Assembly: GCA_001898935.1 (NCBI GenBank)
Contig: MKVT01000021.1
Location: 28,484 to 92,483, forward strand
Origin: Paludibacter sp. 47-17
GTDB taxonomy: Bacteria; Bacteroidota; Bacteroidia; Bacteroidales; Paludibacteraceae
Length of the DNA: 64,000 bases
Direction of reading: 5' to 3'
The notes under the pieces were generated by a model. That model saw only the letters and a list, made by a program, of their open reading frames with translations. It searched no databases and was not told where the DNA came from. Position 1 is the first letter of the stretch. Each line of letters begins with the position of its first letter. Below are positions 57,443 to 64,000 of the stretch, in pieces. The translations under genes and the position numbers were made by a program.

Positions 57443-57769
57443 CTAACTGGCAACGGCCTTTAGTCCGACAATCGAACCGATCAGCGTGGTAATAAAAAAT
57501 AATCGCCAGAAAGTTGCAGGTTCTTTAAACACAAAAATACCTACCAATACGGTTCCTACAGCACCAATTCCTGTCCATACCGCATAGGCCGTACCGATCG
57601 GCAGACTTTGAGTAGCCTTTATAAGCAACGACATGCTGATAAACAACGCTATCACAAAACCTGCATACCAATACACCTTTTCGGATGCAGCACTTGTTTT
57701 TGCTTTTCCCAGGCAAAATGCAAAAGCAACTTCAAACAAACCTGCCACAATTAATATTATCCAATTCAT
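57443..57769 (-). CDS. SMR family exporter (SugE/Gdx-like)
   Basis: Small four-helix inner-membrane transporter of 108 residues from the ATG at 57769 (MNWIILIVAGLFEVAFA). The key proton-coupled Glu13 lies in AGLFE, and LPIGTAYAVWTGIGAVGTVLVGI is nearly the SugE/Gdx signature of guanidinium exporters. Other SMR members export quaternary ammonium drugs, so specificity is inferred. No guanidine riboswitch is visible in the 27 bp upstream, where the YdeI-like gene ends. The TTG-initiated 7-residue extension is not supported. Confidence 0.9.
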   Translation of the reverse strand: MNWIILIVAGLFEVAFAFCLGKAKTSAASEKVYWYAGFVIALFISMSLLIKATQSLPIGTAYAVWTGIGAVGTVLVGIFVFKEPATFWRLFFITTLIGSIVGLKAVAS

Positions 57770-57796
57770 GTTCTCGATTTTAACACGCAAAGATAA

Positions 57797-58429
57797 TTAT
57801 TTTCCCCCATTACCGTACTTGTCGTGCAACCCAATTCCGTTAAATATCTGCTCTTTATACTTGCTGATTCTACTCCGCCTGGTGGGCGATTGCTTGGGTT
57901 GCGAGAAATAAATACTATAAGCGCGTTGCCTGCCCGGAGTCAATGCATAAAAGGCCTTTTTAAACATCGGATCATCGTCAAAGGCCTCCAGCAGCTCCTC
58001 CGGCAATTGCTCCGGTTCCTTCTTAAACTCGACCCTCAATCCCTTTTCTTCTATTTCAATCGCTTCCCTGATATACGATTGTATTACACCGGCGATCTCC
58101 TCGATAGCCGAGGTATTCGTAAATCTCAGAATTCTGCCCGACTGGATATTGCCTTGCTGTTGTAGAATTTTATGGTTATCGGACAGTAAAACACCTTTAT
58201 AAAACCCGATATTGGCCGATTCTTTCAAAGCATTCACCGTCACAATATTTTTACCGTTGTGGGTGTAAACCGGAACGCCCCACTTTATTTCTTCCTTCAA
58301 TCCTGTCTCCAGAACAAGTTGCCGGAGCAATTCCAGTTCTTCAACCCAGTTCAACACTTTGCATTGAGGTGTACCGCCATACTTGCAGCGCATACACCCC
58401 TGAACCAAATAGTCGTCAACCGTATTCAT
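57797..58429 (-). CDS. YdeI/OmdA-family protein with DUF1801 domain
   Basis: Cytoplasmic protein of 210 residues with two recognised parts: a DUF1801-like domain (LRQLVLETGLKEEIKWGVPVYTHNGKNIVTVNALKES) and a C-terminal YdeI/OmdA-type tail (FKKAFYALTPGRQRAYSIYFSQPKQSPTRRSRISKYKEQIFNG, split here for reading). The family is linked to bacteriocin or stress sensitivity in some bacteria, but its reaction is unknown. It lies between yceI-like and SMR genes with 37- and 27-bp gaps and probably shares their transcript. Confidence 0.85.
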   Translation of the reverse strand: MNTVDDYLVQGCMRCKYGGTPQCKVLNWVEELELLRQLVLETGLKEEIKWGVPVYTHNGKNIVTVNALKESANIGFYKGVLLSDNHKILQQQGNIQSGRILRFTNTSAIEEIAGVIQSYIREAIEIEEKGLRVEFKKEPEQLPEELLEAFDDDPMFKKAFYALTPGRQRAYSIYFSQPKQSPTRRSRISKYKEQIFNGIGLHDKYGNGGK

Positions 58430-58466
58430 CCTAAAACTTCTAAAAAGATACGATCCGGCTGGTATA

Positions 58467-59030
58467 TTATACTACCAGCTGGATGTCGAGAATAAAGATA
58501 TCGTCGATGAAATTGTCGCCCAGATTATCAAAAAACGATTTTGAACCATAACGTACGTTGAATTTCGAACGATCCACCTTTACCTGAGCCGAATAAACAT
58601 TTGCCTTTTTGGTAACATCAAATGCGATGGTTTCCGATTTGCCTTTAATAGTTAGTACTCCTGTCACTCTCGCTTTGCCATTAGTAAACTGAGTGGCTTT
58701 GGTTACTTTAAAGGTTGAAGTCGGAAATTTTTCAACCCCGAAGAAATCGTCCGATTTTAAATGACCTACCAGTTTCTGATTGGCTCCTTCGTTGGTCAGA
58801 TCGGCACAGGTAATCGTATTCATGTCAATCACCACCTCTCCGCTTGCAATATTTCCGCTCTTAAACACAAAAGCTCCGCTTTTTACTTTGATGTCGCCAT
58901 TATGCGAACCTCCGACTTTGTTGCCGGTCCATTTCACGGTCGACTTACTTGTATTAATATCCGTTTTTTGCGCAGTAAGCGTGAACGTGGCGGCCAATAA
59001 TAGTACTGCTAATGTTTTAACTGTTTTCAT
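58467..59030 (-). CDS. YceI-family periplasmic lipid-binding-like protein
   Basis: Exported protein of 187 residues from the ATG at 59030 (MKTVKTLAVLLLAATFTLTAQ signal peptide). YceI lipocalin-like features are DINTSKSTVKWTGNKVGGSHNGDIKV at the start, VVIDMNTITCADL, HLKSDDFFGVEKFPTSTFKV and RSKFNVRYGSKSFFDNLGDNFI. The family binds isoprenoid-type lipids in the periplasm. It has the usual length. A perfect palindrome at 59091-59102 and a near-match -7 box lie upstream, suggesting repression at its promoter. Confidence 0.95.
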   Translation of the reverse strand: MKTVKTLAVLLLAATFTLTAQKTDINTSKSTVKWTGNKVGGSHNGDIKVKSGAFVFKSGNIASGEVVIDMNTITCADLTNEGANQKLVGHLKSDDFFGVEKFPTSTFKVTKATQFTNGKARVTGVLTIKGKSETIAFDVTKKANVYSAQVKVDRSKFNVRYGSKSFFDNLGDNFIDDIFILDIQLVV

Positions 59031-59090
59031 ATAAATGTTTTTATTAAATTGATTGAAACAGTTTAACACTATTCATGCCTTTAAGGTTCA

Positions 59091-59102
59091 GCACTTAAGT
59101 GC
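59091..59102. promoter_or_regulatory. Perfect 12-bp palindrome upstream of the YceI-like gene
   Basis: GCACTTAAGTGC is self-complementary. On the minus strand TTATTTTG (59111-59104), one mismatch from TAnnTTTG, immediately precedes it, so the palindrome would cover the transcription start 61 nt from the YceI ATG. It could be an operator. A role as terminator for the S41 gene is less likely, since no T-run follows. Confidence 0.4.
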
Positions 59103-59132
59103 ACAAAATAAAATTCCGGGGCTCCCTTGCCC

Positions 59133-60479
59133 TTACTTTAAAAGCTCCAGCGTTGTATCCAACGCGAGCTCCGACTGAACCGGGAAATCGGGTTCTACAC
59201 CAATTTTATCCAGTTTCTTCCCATCAACGGTGTAATAATCTGCAGTCGGCATCCATAAATTAAATTTCCCGGGCAGTTCGAACCGTTCCCCGTTAAGCAT
59301 GGCTCCCGCCGTTCTTTCTCCTACAATGGTGGCGCGTTTATTATATTTCAAACCATACACAATGGGTTCGCAGGTGCTGGCAGTTTTGCTATTAGCCAGT
59401 ATATACACTCTTCCTTTATAGTGGTCGGCGTCGGGATACACTACCAAACAAAGTCCGTTGTGCTTGTGAATACCTTCGATAATAAGGGGAAAACTTGCTT
59501 CGCTAAACAAAGGGAAGTGCTGGTAATCTGAAGTATTTGGCAGGTTATCGTGAGTCGAAAAATATTTCCGGGTCAGAAATATACCTCCGTACAACGTATC
59601 GTTCACTAAATACGATACCAGGGGTAAGGCCGACGCAATGGTTCCGCCTCCGTTGTTTCTCAGGTCGATGATCAGATTACCGGGATTCAGCATTTTCAGC
59701 GTATCGATATACGGCATAATTTCATCGGCCGATGCTGAGAAAGTTTTGACCGTAAATACAACAGTTTGGTCGTTGACCTGCTTAATCGCAAATTTCGAGG
59801 GCGCTTTTAGGGTTGTAGTTAAGGGAGTGGGGCTCATGGGCTGTTCGGGAATCGGAATTGAAATCCCGTAATGTGAAAACGGCAACCCACTCACCTGAAA
59901 ATTAAACGCCTTTTCAAATTCATAGTCATCCTTAACGCGGCCCGCAAGATCTGCAACCTTTTTCCTGAACGCTTTCCATGCCTTGCTTTCCAGCAGCAAG
60001 GGATTGTACAAATTAAGTTCGGTCACCTGCAATGCTTCGGTCGCAATCGCAGCATAATCGGCCAGCGCTTCGCCGGTGTCGTGTATCCGACCTTTCATTA
60101 CATTGTTCGACATCACTGCTTCCAATTGCCGATCGAAAATCTTGCCAGCGAACGTCTGCTTTGAAGTTAACGAACTGTATTTCCCGGTTAGGATTACGGT
60201 GTCATTATCGACGTGATAGGTGCCAATTACTTGAATCGTCGTAGGATTAACTTTACCCGACATCCTGGCCATCAAATATTTCCCACCGAGTATATCCTGA
60301 GTACTTCCCTTTCGTGAAGTCAAAGCAAATCGGCCTCCGTTCATTTTTAAGTTGAGTAATAATTCGGTGTTTCCTGAAATCGTCACCCGCCATTGCGTAC
60401 CATTTAACTGACCGGTTTCCAATGCAAACAACGAAACTGTAACGACAAAAAGAAATAAAATGAACACAGGCTTTCTCAT
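59133..60479 (-). CDS. Exported S41-family (tail-specific) peptidase
   Basis: Periplasmic serine peptidase of 448 residues with a signal peptide (to about LFALE). The N-terminal ~150 residues are beta-rich and unassigned. The S41 core has NPGNLIIDLRNNGGGTIASALPLV and VYILANSKTASTCEPIVYGLKYNK, where Ser in SKTAS is the expected nucleophile, then IVGERTAGAML and a final KLDKIGVEPDFPV. No PDZ domain is evident. Substrate is unknown. It lies 28 bp after the hypothetical gene at 60508 and probably belongs to the same leftward operon. Confidence 0.88.
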   Translation of the reverse strand: MRKPVFILFLFVVTVSLFALETGQLNGTQWRVTISGNTELLLNLKMNGGRFALTSRKGSTQDILGGKYLMARMSGKVNPTTIQVIGTYHVDNDTVILTGKYSSLTSKQTFAGKIFDRQLEAVMSNNVMKGRIHDTGEALADYAAIATEALQVTELNLYNPLLLESKAWKAFRKKVADLAGRVKDDYEFEKAFNFQVSGLPFSHYGISIPIPEQPMSPTPLTTTLKAPSKFAIKQVNDQTVVFTVKTFSASADEIMPYIDTLKMLNPGNLIIDLRNNGGGTIASALPLVSYLVNDTLYGGIFLTRKYFSTHDNLPNTSDYQHFPLFSEASFPLIIEGIHKHNGLCLVVYPDADHYKGRVYILANSKTASTCEPIVYGLKYNKRATIVGERTAGAMLNGERFELPGKFNLWMPTADYYTVDGKKLDKIGVEPDFPVQSELALDTTLELLK

Positions 60480-60507
60480 GGATGGATTTTTTTAAGTGTT
60501 TATAATG

Positions 60508-61053
60508 TTAATGATCTTGTTGCGTGTCTGGCAGGAAATTTTTGTGAAATATAATCCGCTTGTCGATATCAGGCAGATTTTGCTTCAATCGGTATTCAAC
60601 AGAATAATTGCTGATGCGAAAGCTACCGGCCTCATCCACAAATTCTTTCATCCTAAAATCAACATCCATTTTGAAAATCATCAGAGTATCGGTGGATGGA
60701 TGGTTGTTTTTTGTAAGTTGATAGGTATTACTACTCCGATAAGCATAATTTTGGGAGTACATTTTCACGAATACAGTATCGGCCAGATAGGTAATATCCA
60801 ACGAATCGATATAGCGTAACGAATCGGGAGCAACTATTTTTATACGGTCTTCAATATTCTCCCAATCGTCCCGCATCGGGAAATTAGCCATCAATTCTAC
60901 ATCCATCGCAATAAACTGGTTTACACCAAACGAACTTATATCGGTATAATGTGTACATACCCGATCGTTGGAGGCTACTGTTCCCATAGCGTATATCACC
61001 ATCACGATCATCAAACCGGACACGATAGCTGTTACTCTTGTTTTTAGTCTCAT
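60508..61053 (-). CDS. Hypothetical exported or membrane-anchored protein
   Basis: I do not recognise this 181-residue protein. It has one N-terminal hydrophobic segment (TAIVSGLMIVMVIYAMGTV) that may be an uncleaved anchor, so the rest would be periplasmic. The remainder is acidic and alternates hydrophobic residues (DSLRYIDSLDITYLADTVFVKM), suggesting beta-strands. It sits between the S41 peptidase and the ricin-like protein with 28- and 26-bp gaps, so these are probably co-transcribed. Confidence 0.7.
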   Translation of the reverse strand: MRLKTRVTAIVSGLMIVMVIYAMGTVASNDRVCTHYTDISSFGVNQFIAMDVELMANFPMRDDWENIEDRIKIVAPDSLRYIDSLDITYLADTVFVKMYSQNYAYRSSNTYQLTKNNHPSTDTLMIFKMDVDFRMKEFVDEAGSFRISNYSVEYRLKQNLPDIDKRIIFHKNFLPDTQQDH

Positions 61054-61079
61054 ATCTTGTAATGTAGTGGAAATACAAC

Positions 61080-62177
61080 TTAATGGAAGGAAGACAATTT
61101 TGTACGAATAAACCGAAATTCGGCATGATTGGGAGCATTAAAAGCAGTATATTGCCAAAGAATGATGGGGGTTCCGTCGCTATTTTTCTGCCCGGAAGCG
61201 TTCACGACCATTTTTATATGGGTCGATGGACGCAGGCTGAAAATATCAGCATCGTTTTCTGAATATACATTCCAGCGATAAGCGCTGTGCACCGCTGTAA
61301 CACGAACACCGTTTTTAATGGTACCGGTAATACCCAAGTATTTTCCATTGGCCAGTTGAAGCGTAATCTGGTTATTCCCCTTATTTTCAACATAAAACAC
61401 TTGATTTACAGTTTTCTTACGCAATTCGGCACTCCCCGAAGCATCCAGGTTCAGATAGTTGTTCATAGCCCGCAGATGGTACCATCCGGTTGCAGGCAGC
61501 TTAGTTTCAGGAGCTAAAGTCTTTACCTTATTATCTGCTACATTGATCGTAAACTTCCCTATAGTAACATAGTTGTAACGTACTTCGACAACCTTTTTCC
61601 CGGCAGTATTGAACTGATATCCACCCCCACACTGGGAACCTGCTCCTATGAGTGTGTTGGAAATAGATGTGAAAAAAGTGATCTCTTTTCCTTCCACAGG
61701 CAGTTCCTTACCGTCGGCATCGTGACAAACCACTTTAATTCCATCAATGTAAAAGCGGTCGCCCACTTTATATTCGGTCTGAACCGGATACGAAACTACC
61801 TTAGCTACCGGCCTCTGCGGACCTTTGGCAGGCAAAACCTCTACCTTATAAGCCGTTTTGTATCCGTTCGATTCAATGGTCATTATAAAATTACCTACCT
61901 TTGTGAATACCTCTCCGGGTCGAATACGTACGCCGTCCAACTCCCACTTTCTGTTTTTTTCATGCAGTTGCACCGGTCTCCCCGGCCGCATTACTTCCAC
62001 CTGACCAATACCGTCAAAAGGATCGCCAACATAAAAGGTCTGTGTTGTTCCAAACGCCCAGTTTCCATCGTACTGCTTCAGCGGACATTCACGCCGTTGA
62101 CCCGTTACCGACATGCTTAGCAACACAATACAGGCAGCTAACATTACCACTTTCATACACTTCAACTTACTGCTCAT
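61080..62177 (-). CDS. Exported Ig-like and ricin-like (beta-trefoil) protein
   Basis: Predicted 365-residue exported protein (signal peptide to about VTGQ). The middle has Ig-like strands (YKVGDRFYIDGIKVVCHDADGKELPV, split). The C-terminal ~135 residues look like a ricin-B/beta-trefoil lectin: GWYHLRAMNNYLNLDAS, GKYLGITGTI and PIILWQYTAFNAPNHAEFRF, in which Q-W pairs mark such domains. A single trefoil is consistent with a sugar-binding role; no catalytic domain is visible. It begins 3 bp after the thioredoxin-like remnant ends, implying a former or present operon. Confidence 0.75.
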   Translation of the reverse strand: MSSKLKCMKVVMLAACIVLLSMSVTGQRRECPLKQYDGNWAFGTTQTFYVGDPFDGIGQVEVMRPGRPVQLHEKNRKWELDGVRIRPGEVFTKVGNFIMTIESNGYKTAYKVEVLPAKGPQRPVAKVVSYPVQTEYKVGDRFYIDGIKVVCHDADGKELPVEGKEITFFTSISNTLIGAGSQCGGGYQFNTAGKKVVEVRYNYVTIGKFTINVADNKVKTLAPETKLPATGWYHLRAMNNYLNLDASGSAELRKKTVNQVFYVENKGNNQITLQLANGKYLGITGTIKNGVRVTAVHSAYRWNVYSENDADIFSLRPSTHIKMVVNASGQKNSDGTPIILWQYTAFNAPNHAEFRFIRTKLSSFH

Positions 62178-62180
62178 CCT

Positions 62181-62600
62181 TTAATCTATTTTGTTCATTT
62201 TCAATACGCTTTCTACAACCGGCCCGGTCATAATCCTATAAACCGAGAAATCGGCCGAACTAATCTTACCCGATTTATCGATCCGCACATAGTGCGGCAC
62301 TCCGTTAAACATCAACACCTTACAAATATTATCATATAGTTTGAGGGCTAAACGATAAGCGTTTTTCAGGTGTTGTTCAGCAACATAGCGCCGATAAACT
62401 TCTTCCGAGGGAGAAAGCTCCGCGCTGGTAATAAACACAAAGTCAATTTCTGATGAGTCATTGTAACGCTCTCTCAGTCGGGAGTTAGTTTGAATATCTT
62501 CCTTGCAAAACCCACAATGGAAGCAGTCTGCTTGCCGGTCAAAAACTGCGGGTGTATAGTACGTATCACTAACGACTGCTGTTGATACGCCAGTTAATTC
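62181..62600 (-). pseudogene. Thioredoxin-like protein without a start codon (truncated 5' end)
   Basis: The obvious reading frame from a GTG at 62438 gives 85 residues ending KMNKID. The same frame stays open upstream without an ATG, GTG or TTG until a TAA at 62604-62606. That adds about 54 residues, including DCFHCGFCKEDIQTNSRLRE, a CxxC-type motif (CGFC) like thioredoxin/TlpA folds, followed by DFVFITSAEL and GVPHYVRIDKSGKI, the usual strand with cis-Pro. The start and the first strand/signal peptide are missing, and the 5' end overlaps by 2 bp the stop region of the upstream oxidoreductase gene. Either the gene lost its 5' end in a rearrangement, or it uses an unusual start. It is 3 bp upstream of the ricin-like gene. 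Confidence 0.6.
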
Positions 62601-63561
62601 ATTTTATTTTTACGATCACATTACCGGTTTTTTGTCCTGTTTCAACATATCTATACGCTTCCACAATTTGATCCAAAGAATATTCTCTGTCAATAACAGG
62701 CTGAAATTCATTGTTTTCTACCAATGTTTTCAAGAACAACAAATCTTCTTTACGACTCACCGGCAGTGGGAATATTACTTTTTTACTTTTGAAAAGAGGC
62801 GTAAGCAGTGCAAAGATAACATTTTCTCCATTCTTACCTAATTCGGTAGAAACATAAATTCCGTTACCGGTTAATAATGGCTTACAAACCTTGAACGAAC
62901 TTTTTCCAACCGCATCAAAAATCAATTCATAACGGGTTGCTGTTTTTGTAAAATCCTGATTCTGATAGTCAATTACTTCGTCGGCACCAAGTTTCTTCAC
63001 AAGATCCACATTAGAGCTATTACACACTGCTGTCACCCACACTCCTTTTTGTTTTAATAATTGCACTGCCGCCGATCCTATGGCTCCGGTTGCTCCGTAC
63101 ACAAGTGCTTTTTGCCCTTGCCGAATGCGGGAAGCTCTTATATTACAAAGGGCATAATGCGCTCCCTCGGCAATAGCTGCCGACCGATAGATATCGAGAT
63201 TTTCAGGGATAGTGGCCAGTGCTTTATTTTCGCCGATGGTCATATACTCAGCATGTCCACCAAACGTTTCATCATTGAAGCCAAAAACCCGGTCGCCGGG
63301 CTTAAATAGCTTCACCCGTCGGCCAATATCCACAACAACCCCCGAAAATTCGGACCCAAGTATGGGATAGTTGGGTGTAAACAGTCCGCTCCAAAATCGG
63401 GAAACAAAATATTCGGCACTTCTGAAACCGGCATCCGTTCGGTTTACCGTGGAAGCATATACCTGTATCAACACCTCATTTTCGGTTGGAACGGGTTGAG
63501 CTACTTCCATTACCTGTACCAATTCCGGCGGTCCGTATTTTTTATAAACTGCTGCTTTCAT
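62599..63561 (-). CDS. NAD(P)-dependent zinc-independent alcohol dehydrogenase / quinone oxidoreductase-like (MDR family)
   Basis: Cytoplasmic medium-chain reductase of 320 residues. Features are the N-terminal KKYGPPELVQVMEV, GSEFSGVVVDIGRRVKLFKPGDRVFGF, and the Rossmann motif KALVYGATGAIGSAAVQLLKQ, ending GQKTGNVIVKIK. Zinc-binding cysteines typical of zinc-dependent members are not evident, so a quinone-oxidoreductase-like enzyme is likely. Substrate is unknown. Its TGA stop overlaps the 5' end of the thioredoxin-like fragment in a different frame. Confidence 0.93.
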   Translation of the reverse strand: MKAAVYKKYGPPELVQVMEVAQPVPTENEVLIQVYASTVNRTDAGFRSAEYFVSRFWSGLFTPNYPILGSEFSGVVVDIGRRVKLFKPGDRVFGFNDETFGGHAEYMTIGENKALATIPENLDIYRSAAIAEGAHYALCNIRASRIRQGQKALVYGATGAIGSAAVQLLKQKGVWVTAVCNSSNVDLVKKLGADEVIDYQNQDFTKTATRYELIFDAVGKSSFKVCKPLLTGNGIYVSTELGKNGENVIFALLTPLFKSKKVIFPLPVSRKEDLLFLKTLVENNEFQPVIDREYSLDQIVEAYRYVETGQKTGNVIVKIK

Positions 63562-63911
63562 TTATTTATTTTTTAATCGTTAGCACCACGCTATTCTTTC
63601 CGGATTCTCCGTTTGAACTGTATTTTTCATACGGTTCGAATGCATTTAACACCGGTGTCTTTGCCGACCGAATCCGACTGTGCTCCTTCAAGATCATTCG
63701 CCTGGGAAGAACTAGTTGGCCTGCCCCTACAATCATCGATCAAATACACAACTATCAATCGATTTTCCAACGACACGACATCATTCAGCGATTTGGCAAA
63801 GTTCGGATAAAAAAGCAGGTAAAACAATAGTTTCTTCTTTTTTTTCAATATTTAGATGTGTGGACTTCAAGCCATCTCCTTTTACGAATCATCGGCCCTT
63901 ATTACTCAACC
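63562..63911. other. Intergenic region upstream of the oxidoreductase gene
   Basis: About 350 bases with no gene I can support. Both strands have only short open frames with TTG starts and no recognisable domain. CAAATACA (about 63739-63746) is a one-mismatch -7 box on the minus strand that could serve the oxidoreductase gene. An A/T-rich tract (63820-63850) lies further up. Confidence 0.4.
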
Positions 63912-63949
63912 GAACAGCCCCCGTTTGGAGCTTCAAACGGAGGCTGTTC
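63912..63949 (-). terminator. Hairpin terminator of a leftward gene entering from beyond the window
   Basis: GAACAGCC (63912-63919) pairs with GGCTGTTC (63942-63949) and CCGTTTG (63921-63927) with CAAACGG (63934-63940), separated by one C/A mismatch, 15 pairs with a six-base loop. It lies about 19 nt past the stop at 63968. No T-tract follows on minus, so efficiency is uncertain. Confidence 0.55.
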
Positions 63950-63967
63950 CTGGTAACTCACCGACCA

Positions 63968-64000
63968 TCAGGCCAGTTTATCGCTCAATGGATCGGTACC
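63968..64000 (-). CDS. C-terminal end of a leftward gene, partial at window edge
   Basis: Ten codons (GTDPLSDKLA) and a TGA stop are open to the window edge. A hairpin lies shortly after the stop, supporting a genuine gene end. Too short to identify. Confidence 0.35.
   Translation of the reverse strand, partial: GTDPLSDKLA

Noticed and set aside
63627..63848. 73-codon leftward reading frame beginning with Lys-rich residues
   Set aside because: It starts with TTG, has no recognisable domain and lies in an AT-rich tract upstream of the oxidoreductase gene.

Overview
The window looks like a chromosome segment from a Bacteroidota species, most likely in the Bacteroidales. The evidence is SusC/SusD pairs, hybrid two-component systems, many secreted proteins with C-terminal type IX secretion (T9SS) sorting domains, several promoters of the TTTG-N20-TAnnTTTG type, and serine-type sulfatases. 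I cannot name the genus. I saw no tRNA, rRNA, CRISPR array, insertion sequence or prophage.

Bases 1-24,905 form a polysaccharide utilization locus (PUL) for sulfated, fucosylated, N-acetylhexosamine-rich host-type glycans. A leftward run encodes a sulfatase, a GH20 hexosaminidase and a GH29 fucosidase. It is followed by a separately promoted T9SS beta-helix protein. Divergent from it are a T9SS protein of unknown function, a LamG-GH18 enzyme, a small lipoprotein and SusC/SusD. A hybrid sensor/regulator (HTCS1) runs back into the susD end, and a large multi-domain GH20 protein follows.

Bases 24,916-38,557 hold a second catabolic block. A leftward run encodes a second hybrid regulator (HTCS2), L-serine dehydratase, a heparinase II/III-like protein and a second sulfatase. 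Rightward lies an intracellular set: a NahK-like N-acetylhexosamine 1-kinase, a fused NagB-like/PIG-L deacetylase protein, a CBM9-like protein and a creatininase-family amidohydrolase. Together they suggest sugars are released outside the cell, imported and salvaged inside.

Bases 38,579-45,375 encode an MscS-like channel, a CzcA permease fused to a TolC-like outer-membrane channel, and a periplasmic adaptor. Bases 45,600-49,412 encode a GH31 enzyme (possible alpha-N-acetylgalactosaminidase) carrying dockerin and cohesin-like modules. Bases 49,940-53,977 encode a very large T9SS protein. The rest is mostly leftward: a lone receiver domain, DUF2007, a CDF-like transporter overlapping a GH43 gene, an SMR exporter, YdeI, YceI, an S41 protease, two uncharacterised exported proteins, a start-less thioredoxin-like remnant and an MDR oxidoreductase.

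The most notable pattern is regulatory. Three promoters (beta-helix gene, the 7,710 T9SS gene, and HTCS2 itself) carry a GTACAA-type motif exactly 56 nt upstream of a perfect TAnnTTTG box and lack a -33 TTTG. By contrast, the HTCS1 and MscS promoters have a full TTTG-N20-TATCTTTG. This suggests one activator controls both the PUL and HTCS2.
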